A stretch of DNA of 8,885 bases, taken from Deltaproteobacteria bacterium. GTDB lineage: Bacteria > SAR324 > JACQKK01. The notes beneath the pieces are model-generated. The model was not told where the DNA came from. It ran no database searches and was given only the letters and a program-made list of their open reading frames with translations. Positions 1-4,105 of the stretch are shown here, piece after piece; positions within the stretch are counted from its first letter, which is position 1; the number at the start of each line of letters is the position of its first letter. The stretch is taken from positions 1 to 8,885 of the forward strand of contig JAOUPZ010000113.1 of NCBI GenBank assembly GCA_029879595.1, in the 5' to 3' direction. A program made the position numbers and the translations under genes.

Positions 1-126
1 GGGCAGCATGGTCAGCCAATAGAACGGCTTTTCATCCGAGCCGTCATTCAGTTCGTATATTCCGTCCTCGCCCCATTTGCGCGTCCAGCGCTCTTCTATC
101 TCGGTGTGTTGATAACGCTCGCTCAT
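1..126 (-). CDS. leuS: Leucine--tRNA ligase, N-terminal fragment (cut by window edge)
   Basis: Class I aminoacyl-tRNA synthetase that charges tRNA-Leu with leucine in the cytoplasm. Only the first 42 residues are present; the rest lies beyond position 1. The translation begins MSERYQHTEIEERW and ends FYWLTMLP. This matches the start of LeuRS, where an EIExxW helix is followed by a strand reading roughly YxLTMxPYPSG that leads into the HIGH ATP-binding motif; the window stops just before that motif. ValRS and IleRS read differently at this point (PPPN or similar), so LeuRS is preferred. The ATG at 126-124 is chosen because it gives the normal LeuRS N-terminus, although the purine stretch before it (GGGCGAGAGC) is a weak ribosome site. 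The gene diverges from the lipoprotein pair. Identification rests on a short fragment. Confidence 0.83.
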   Translation of the reverse strand, partial: MSERYQHTEIEERWTRKWGEDGIYELNDGSDEKPFYWLTMLP

Positions 127-484
127 GCTCTCGCCCGGCCTGGCCGCGATTTTCCCGCTGACCGCCTTAGCTCTCCCTTGGTATGATGTTTCTTATGATC
201 CGGGCCCCTGGCCGGCTCCGTCTGCCAGTGCTATTACCCGGCCAAGCTAATATAACCGGCCAGTCTGATAGCCGGTCCTTCTCAGAGCCAGTCAGCCTCA
301 GGCCCGCCCGGCATTATTGCCGTCCGGCAAGCTGCCAATCTTTTTTTCTAACAGATACAAATCCCGGGCACCATAGGCAATTATCCGGGCCAGGCAGGAA
401 TTCCGGCCGGGAAAACCAATGGGCCATGGCCCGGCAGCAGTCCTTCCTGATCATTTTTTCACAGACAACATCTTGAAGGAATTA
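127..484. other. Divergent intergenic region between leuS and the lipoprotein pair
   Basis: No convincing gene lies here; the one long open frame (183-476) has no ribosome site and a low-complexity, arginine/proline-rich translation. Visible elements are as follows. A minus-strand TATATT (249-254) could be a leuS -10, and it abuts an inverted repeat ACCGGC/GCCGGT (255-276). Four short complementary blocks between 309 and 336 are followed by seven T residues (341-347). There is a 12-bp palindrome GGGCCATGGCCC (421-432). The sequence AAAACCAATGGG (412-423) recurs at 3701-3712. From 431 onward the region belongs to the duplicated leader. Functional assignments here are inference. Confidence 0.6.
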
Positions 485-570
485 ATGCCAAATGATAGAA
501 TTCATCTGTCTGTTTTTCAAAGGTGTCAACATATCAACTCATTAAAGCAGATATACAAGGGGGGAGCATG
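431..570 (+). repeat. Leader repeat, copy A (upstream of first lipoprotein gene)
   Basis: These 140 bp align without gaps to 2096-2235; I count 17 mismatches by eye. The match starts at CCGGCA and runs through the ATG of the lipoprotein gene. Two blocks are perfectly conserved: 471-490 (around TTGAAGGAATTAATG) and 525-554 (around CAACATATCAACTCATTAAAG). The leader is markedly more AT-rich than its surroundings. It shows that the gene was duplicated together with its control region, and the conserved blocks are the best places to look for regulatory signals. Confidence 0.92.
473..501 (+). promoter_or_regulatory. Candidate sigma70-type promoter for the first lipoprotein gene
   Basis: A -35-like TTGAAG (473-478), a 17-base spacer and a -10-like TAGAAT (496-501) are present. 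The bases TGA directly before the -10 give an extended -10 pattern. The arrangement is kept in the second leader at 2138-2166 (TTGAAG, 17 bases, TGA then TAAGAT). Transcription would begin near 508, leaving about 60 bases of untranslated leader before the lipoprotein ATG. An alternative overlapping reading is TTCACA (458-463), 17 bases, ATTAAT (481-486). Either promoter would place the start of transcription downstream of the small-frame ATG at 485, so promoter and small ORF compete as explanations. Confidence 0.45.
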
Positions 571-571
571 A
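485..571 (+). CDS. Possible 28-codon leader peptide overlapping the lipoprotein start, copy A
   Basis: A frame of 28 codons plus stop begins MPNDRIHLSVFQ and ends QIYKGGA. Its ATG follows a good ribosome site (GAAGGA, spacer ATTA). Its TGA (569-571) overlaps the lipoprotein ATG (568-570) as ATGA, the usual layout for translational coupling, and the lipoprotein's own ribosome site lies inside its last codons. The second leader keeps the same frame, length and overlap. The peptide has no signal sequence and resembles nothing I recognise. Against it, of 11 base differences between the copies only one is synonymous (nine residues change, several conservatively: R/K, V/I, R/K, Y/F). That is not a clear purifying-selection pattern, and a plausible promoter overlaps its start codon. 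It may simply be untranslated leader. Confidence 0.33.
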   Translation: MPNDRIHLSVFQRCQHINSLKQIYKGGA

Positions 572-2061
572 TACCCATCAACAGTATACTTCACGGTTGC
601 AGCCTTTTTTCGCAGGTGGTTTTTCGGCAAATCCCGATTCTGCTGGCCTCGGCCATGATTCTGGCGGCCTGCGCCCCGCCGGAACCGGAATCGGATGAAT
701 ACCAGGAACCTCCCATCCCGGAAATATATCTGGGCTCATCAAGGTACTTCAGCATTATATCATCAATCTGGACGACTGCCTCAACTACTTTTCGCTTCAG
801 AACCGGTGATATCAGGGGTCTGTATCATATCTCTCTGAGCAACAGCAGCGCTGCGGACGTGGGGTGGGCCATAGTACCCGAAAACGATGGTGAGACCGGG
901 GGCGCATTCTGCAACACACACCCCGATTCTTCAGATGAGAACTGCGCAACCGGGGTGCTGGAACCCAATCAATCCTACCTGATTTATGTGAACAACCATT
1001 CTTCCTTTAATAATGCAAGCGGAACCATACTGATCACATTCATCTCGGAAGCTACGCTTCTCAACCCGGATACTCCCACCAGCGTGGCTATGGAGGCGGG
1101 AGCCAGACATTACTATCAGATAATCCCCGATGACCATTGGGTTGTGAATACAATATCCATTACATCGGCCCAGTCGGCTATGTACGGAGATTTGTATTCC
1201 ACCGATTACAACCAATATAAAAGCCAGGACTTCACCTTAAATGAACACCTGTCCATGAACATGACTCCCGGACAGGGCTACATATTGGAGGTGATCGAAA
1301 AAACATTCCAGGCCGCGAGCTATGAAATCACCCTGAGCCGCTCCGGGGAGGTGGTGCCGCTTACCATGGGAGTTTCCGCCTCGGGAACCATTCCACCCTA
1401 TGGGGATCCCCTTGTCCCGGCAAAAGCCTTCTTCAAATTTGATTCCAAGCCCTTACTCACAGGGGCCCCAGGTGAGGAATACTTTTACAAAGTCAGCCTG
1501 ACCGGAGTCGGCACGGACGTTCAGTGGATGGCAAGGGATGAGTTCTTCGTAGGCAACCCCCTGATATGGTGTGACAACATTACCGGTGTTGGTGACGAGA
1601 TCTGCAATATTATTTTCGGCCATGCTGATATTTCGACACCACAACCCCCGTCCAGCCCCATGTACCTGGAGGTGTTCCATTACGACGATGTCTCCTCGAC
1701 TCCGTTCGATATACTGGTGGAGGAGTTTCCCGTTCCGGAGCTTGCCACTGGGGACACCGCCAATTACAACATAGGAGCCGGCGGCTTCAGGTACTTTAAG
1801 TTCACCACCGAAGAGTATGTAGGATACGATTTCAAACTGACCAATACCCAGTCCAACCTGGCTTTCTATTTCGTTTCCAGTTATGGGGACTCTATGGTTC
1901 CCACTTTTACCTGCGACAACGTCACCTCCGGCGCCGGGGATGAAATCTGCTCATGGCCTGACTACTATCAGTCGAAAACCTTGATTATCATGGTGGAGGA
2001 GCTTGACGGAGTGGCGGGCACCTTTGATTTTACCATCCAGAAAGTATTTTCCTTCAATTGA
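568..2061 (+). CDS. Putative outer-surface lipoprotein with four PPC-like beta-sandwich repeats (paralogue 1)
   Basis: Exported lipoprotein of unknown function, 497 residues. A signal peptide with an unusually long n-region (about 20 residues) leads to a hydrophobic stretch and lipobox LAAC; Cys35 would be lipidated. After a Pro/Glu-rich linker come four repeats of about 90-110 residues (roughly 68-162, 172-260, 285-388, 396-492), rich in strands and resembling bacterial pre-peptidase C-terminal (PPC) domains. Repeats 1, 3 and 4 each carry a cysteine pair in an acidic loop (C115/C126, C335/C346, C449/C461; pattern C-D/N-N...D/G-D-E-x-C); repeat 2 lacks it. No peptidase or other catalytic domain is visible. 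The ATG at 568 is preferred over the in-frame GTG at 523 because it follows an AAGGGGGGAG ribosome site and aligns with the start of paralogue 2. PPC assignment is inference from pattern; lipoprotein export is well supported. Confidence 0.85.
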   Translation: MIPINSILHGCSLFSQVVFRQIPILLASAMILAACAPPEPESDEYQEPPIPEIYLGSSRYFSIISSIWTTASTTFRFRTGDIRGLYHISLSNSSAADVGWAIVPENDGETGGAFCNTHPDSSDENCATGVLEPNQSYLIYVNNHSSFNNASGTILITFISEATLLNPDTPTSVAMEAGARHYYQIIPDDHWVVNTISITSAQSAMYGDLYSTDYNQYKSQDFTLNEHLSMNMTPGQGYILEVIEKTFQAASYEITLSRSGEVVPLTMGVSASGTIPPYGDPLVPAKAFFKFDSKPLLTGAPGEEYFYKVSLTGVGTDVQWMARDEFFVGNPLIWCDNITGVGDEICNIIFGHADISTPQPPSSPMYLEVFHYDDVSSTPFDILVEEFPVPELATGDTANYNIGAGGFRYFKFTTEEYVGYDFKLTNTQSNLAFYFVSSYGDSMVPTFTCDNVTSGAGDEICSWPDYYQSKTLIIMVEELDGVAGTFDFTIQKVFSFN

Positions 2062-2073
2062 CGGATGGATAAC

Positions 2074-2100
2074 CGGGGGCCGGGGGGCCGGGGGGCCGGC
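2074..2100 (+). repeat. G-rich 8-bp tandem repeat (GGGGGGCC) after the first lipoprotein gene
   Basis: Runs of 5, 6 and 6 G separated by CC, then CCGGC, begin 13 bases after the stop codon. The period is 8 bp. The tract lies exactly at the junction of the two duplicated units, since the ungapped leader match begins inside it at 2096. It could form G-quadruplex or GGCC-based hairpin structures and could slip during replication. It might affect read-through from gene 1 to gene 2; there is no T tract, so it is not a standard intrinsic terminator. Confidence 0.8.
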
Positions 2101-2235
2101 ATCAGTCCTTCCTATGCATTTTTTAACAGACAATATCTTGAAGGAATTAATGCCAGATGATAAGATTCAACTTTCTATTTTTCAAAAGCGTCAACATATC
2201 AACTCATTAAAGCAGATATTCAAGGGGGAAACATG
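2096..2235 (+). repeat. Leader repeat, copy B (upstream of second lipoprotein gene)
   Basis: Partner of 431-570 at a constant offset of 1665 bases, with no insertions or deletions. The 20-bp block (2136-2155) and 30-bp block (2190-2219) are identical to copy A. It places a complete leader, including ribosome sites and the promoter-like element, before the second gene, so that gene is probably independently expressible as well as downstream of the first. Confidence 0.92.
2138..2166 (+). promoter_or_regulatory. Candidate promoter for the second lipoprotein gene
   Basis: TTGAAG (2138-2143), a 17-base spacer and TAAGAT (2161-2166) with TGA just upstream, at the same place as in the first leader. 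The -10 is a weaker match to TATAAT than the copy A version (TAGAAT), which would predict lower output from this copy if the element is real. The alternative overlapping reading is TTAACA (2123-2128), 17 bases, ATTAAT. Confidence 0.4.
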
Positions 2236-2236
2236 A
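2150..2236 (+). CDS. Possible 28-codon leader peptide overlapping the lipoprotein start, copy B
   Basis: Counterpart of the frame at 485-571: begins MPDDKIQLSIFQ, ends QIFKGET, with TGA (2234-2236) overlapping the lipoprotein ATG (2233-2235). The GAAGGA ribosome site four bases upstream of ATG is unchanged. Here the frame can be extended in-frame upstream (an ATG near 2114 gives MHFLTDN before it), but copy A has GAT rather than ATG at the aligned place, so the short version is the shared one. Translation is unproven; the frame may be preserved simply because the duplication is recent. Confidence 0.33.
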   Translation: MPDDKIQLSIFQKRQHINSLKQIFKGET

Positions 2237-3690
2237 TGCCCGCAAAAAAAATACTTGCCGGCAGCGGCCTTTTTTCTCAGGTGGTTTTTCGGCAAATCCC
2301 GGTTCTGCTGGCCTCGGTCATAATTCTGTCGGCCTGCGCCCCCCAGGAAAGCGAGGACAATTCCGAGCCCCCCATCCCGGAAGTAAAACTGGATACATCA
2401 CACAATGTTTTTGTTGAATCATCAATTTGGGGCACTAGCTCAACTACTCTCCGCTTCAGAACCGGTAATGTCAGGGGGCTGTATTATATCTACCTGAACA
2501 ACTCCAGCGCTGCGGATATGGGTTGGGGAATTGCGCCCGAAAACGAAGGCGTGGCCGGAGGCGCGGGCTGCAATAATTTTTCCGATACTTCAGACGAGAA
2601 CTGCACCGCCGGGGTGCTGGAACCCAATCAATCCTACCTGATTTATGTGAACAACCATTCCTCATTTTACGATGCCGGCGGAACCTTGTTGATCACCATG
2701 ACGGCGGAAGCTACGCTTCTCACCCCAGATACTCCCACCAGCGTTGCCATCGAGGCGGGGGGCAGGCACTACTACCAGGTAATCCCCGAAAATGACAGCT
2801 GGGCTTTGCACATAATAACCGTCACCTCCACCCAGTCGGCAATTACCGGAGACCTGTACTCCACCAATGAGAATCGGGACAAAAGCCATGACTTCTCCAT
2901 CTCTGAACACCTGTCGATGACCATGTTGATCGGACATGATTACATACTCGAGTTGGGCGAAATGTCATCCCAGGCCGACACCTATGAAATAACCCTGGGC
3001 CGCGCTGGGGAAGTGCTGCCGCTGAGCGTCGGGGTTCCCATTTCGGGAACCATCGCTCCCTATGGGGATCCCCTTGCCCCGGCAGCCACCTACTTCAAGT
3101 ATGATTCCAGGCCCTTACTCACATTCACCCCGGGTGAGGAATATTACTACAAAATCAGCCTTACCGGAGCCGGCACGGACGTTAAGTGGAGGGCAGGTGA
3201 AGAGTTTTTCGTAAGCAACCCCATTTTATGGTGTGATAACATAGCCGACGTCGGTGACGAGATCTGCTGGATGGTCAACGGCAAAACGGATTATTCCATT
3301 ACACCACCACCAACCCGCCCCATGTATCTGGAGGTGTATCATTACGACACTGTTTCAACGCCTTTCGAGATACTGGTGGAGGAATTTCCCGTTCCGGTGC
3401 TCACCTCCGGGGTCACCGTTAGTTCCAGCATAGAGGCAGGCGGCTTCAGGTACTTTAAGTTCACCTCCACAGAGTTTGTCGCCCACCAGTTCAATCTGAC
3501 CAACACCCAGTCCAATCTGTCCTTCGAGGTTATTGGTCAGTACAAAACAGAGGTTTCTTGCGACAACGTCACCTCCGGCGCCGGAGATGAAATCTGCAGT
3601 ATTGGTGACCACTATGGCTCTGCCACCTACAAGATTAAAGTACAGGAACATGACGGAGTGGCGGGCACCTTCGATTTTACCGTCTGGTAA
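2233..3690 (+). CDS. Putative outer-surface lipoprotein with four PPC-like beta-sandwich repeats (paralogue 2)
   Basis: Tandem paralogue of the preceding gene, 485 residues, colinear along its whole length; by eye well over half of the residues are identical. Lipobox LSAC with Cys35 as the lipidated residue; the signal n-region carries Lys5, Lys6 and Arg20. The four-repeat plan and cysteine pairs are kept (C113/C124, C334/C345, C443/C455), again missing from repeat 2. The start is the first of two adjacent ATG codons, after the ribosome site AAGGGGGAAAC. The C-terminus ends at FDFTVW, several residues earlier than paralogue 1, because a TAA replaces a lysine codon. Most divergent stretches are in loops and in repeats 2 and 4. 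No catalytic motif is seen, and function is unknown. A bidirectional terminator follows 40 bases after the stop. Confidence 0.85.
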   Translation: MMPAKKILAGSGLFSQVVFRQIPVLLASVIILSACAPQESEDNSEPPIPEVKLDTSHNVFVESSIWGTSSTTLRFRTGNVRGLYYIYLNNSSAADMGWGIAPENEGVAGGAGCNNFSDTSDENCTAGVLEPNQSYLIYVNNHSSFYDAGGTLLITMTAEATLLTPDTPTSVAIEAGGRHYYQVIPENDSWALHIITVTSTQSAITGDLYSTNENRDKSHDFSISEHLSMTMLIGHDYILELGEMSSQADTYEITLGRAGEVLPLSVGVPISGTIAPYGDPLAPAATYFKYDSRPLLTFTPGEEYYYKISLTGAGTDVKWRAGEEFFVSNPILWCDNIADVGDEICWMVNGKTDYSITPPPTRPMYLEVYHYDTVSTPFEILVEEFPVPVLTSGVTVSSSIEAGGFRYFKFTSTEFVAHQFNLTNTQSNLSFEVIGQYKTEVSCDNVTSGAGDEICSIGDHYGSATYKIKVQEHDGVAGTFDFTVW

Positions 3691-3700
3691 GAGGCCGAAA

Positions 3701-3727
3701 AAAACCAATGGGGGGCACAGTCAGTCC
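3701..3727 (+). repeat. Degenerate third copy of the leader boundary
   Basis: AAAACCAATGGG (3701-3712) is identical to 412-423, and TCAGTCC (3721-3727) matches the start of both leaders (CAGTCC at 438-443; TCAGTCC at 2102-2108), with a G-run between them as at 2082-2095. The order AACC, G-run, CAGTCC is therefore seen before gene 1, between genes 1 and 2, and after gene 2. The simplest reading is a relic of a further unit of the tandem array whose body has been lost, or a boundary element that flanked the ancestral unit on both sides. Confidence 0.5.
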
Positions 3728-3730
3728 GCT

Positions 3731-3763
3731 GAAAAACAGGCCGGTGTATACCGCCTGTTTTTC
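3731..3763. terminator. Bidirectional intrinsic terminator
   Basis: A hairpin with arms GAAAAACAGG + CGGT and ACCG + CCTGTTTTTC, one bulged C (3741) and a GTAT loop. The A-rich 5' side and T-rich 3' side make it work in both directions. It sits 40 bases after the second lipoprotein stop (plus strand) and 8 bases after the stop of the small CxCxxC gene (minus strand), so it ends both converging transcripts. Confidence 0.9.
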
Positions 3764-3771
3764 GGTGAGGA

Positions 3772-4044
3772 TCAGCCCTCCTGCTCCCCGCCGGTTGGGG
3801 AGTCCACCTCCACATAGAGCTTGTAGCCATCCTCCAGCAGCCCCCGCTTGTGGGGGTCCTTGGTGCGGTTGGCCTCCAGGCACCGGGGGCAGGTACACGA
3901 TGTATAGTGGGTCTTCTGGTACTTTTTGATCTTCAGCCGCTCCAGATCCGCGCCGTTCTTCTGCATATCCTTCAGCACCCGTTCCACCTGCTGCATGGCC
4001 AGTTCCAGCAACTTCTTTTTTCTCGGGTCGCGGCCCAGGATCAT
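3772..4044 (-). CDS. Small CxCxxC protein of unknown function (possible zinc-binding)
   Basis: A 90-residue protein I do not recognise. Residues 8-45 are highly charged and probably helical (many Lys, Arg, Glu and Leu). They are followed by C50-x-C52-x2-C55, flanked by H46 and H65, giving four or five potential metal ligands in 20 residues; the C-terminal 20 residues are acidic and glycine-rich. No signal peptide, so it is probably cytoplasmic. It is judged real because of a near-perfect ribosome site (AAGGAGG, then AATC, then ATG), an ordered composition with a clear motif, and a terminator placed directly after its stop. It lies 60 bases downstream of the DUF1615 gene on the same strand and may share its transcript. 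A zinc-ribbon-like regulatory or RNA/protein-binding role is possible but is inference only. Confidence 0.75.
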   Translation of the reverse strand: MILGRDPRKKKLLELAMQQVERVLKDMQKNGADLERLKIKKYQKTHYTSCTCPRCLEANRTKDPHKRGLLEDGYKLYVEVDSPTGGEQEG

Positions 4045-4067
4045 GATTCCTCCTTGCGTTTTTTTCC

Positions 4068-4105
4068 AGCCGGCTCCCGCCGGGCGGGCGGGCGGGCCGC
4101 CGGCT
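4068..4105 (-). other. Strong GC hairpin with embedded G-quadruplex motif
   Basis: Arms AGCCGGC (4068-4074) plus CCCGCC (4076-4081) pair with GGCGGG (4091-4096) plus GCCGGCT (4099-4105), leaving a 9-base loop and a small internal loop. The plus strand reads GGGCGGGCGGGCGGG (4082-4096), four G3 runs with one-base loops, a textbook G-quadruplex motif; the minus-strand transcript would carry the C-rich version. The structure begins at the last base of the DUF1615 stop codon. The minus-strand transcript continues GGAAAAAAACG with no U tract, so it is not a standard intrinsic terminator; it may lower read-through or protect the upstream mRNA. Confidence 0.65.

Noticed and set aside
183..476. 97-codon open frame on the plus strand in the leuS-lipoprotein gap
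   Set aside because: No ribosome site, composition dominated by Arg/Pro/Ser/Gln as expected of a random frame in GC-rich DNA, and it runs into the duplicated leader without a counterpart in copy B.
523..567. Earlier GTG start for the first lipoprotein
   Set aside because: It would add 15 residues before an already long signal n-region, has no ribosome site of its own, and is not matched by a start in paralogue 2, whereas the ATG at 568 has a strong site and aligns with 2233.
412..3712. Treating the 12-bp direct repeats around the lipoprotein pair as transposon target duplications or att sites
   Set aside because: No transposase, integrase or terminal inverted repeats lie between them, and a degenerate copy sits in the middle of the segment, which fits a tandem-array boundary better.
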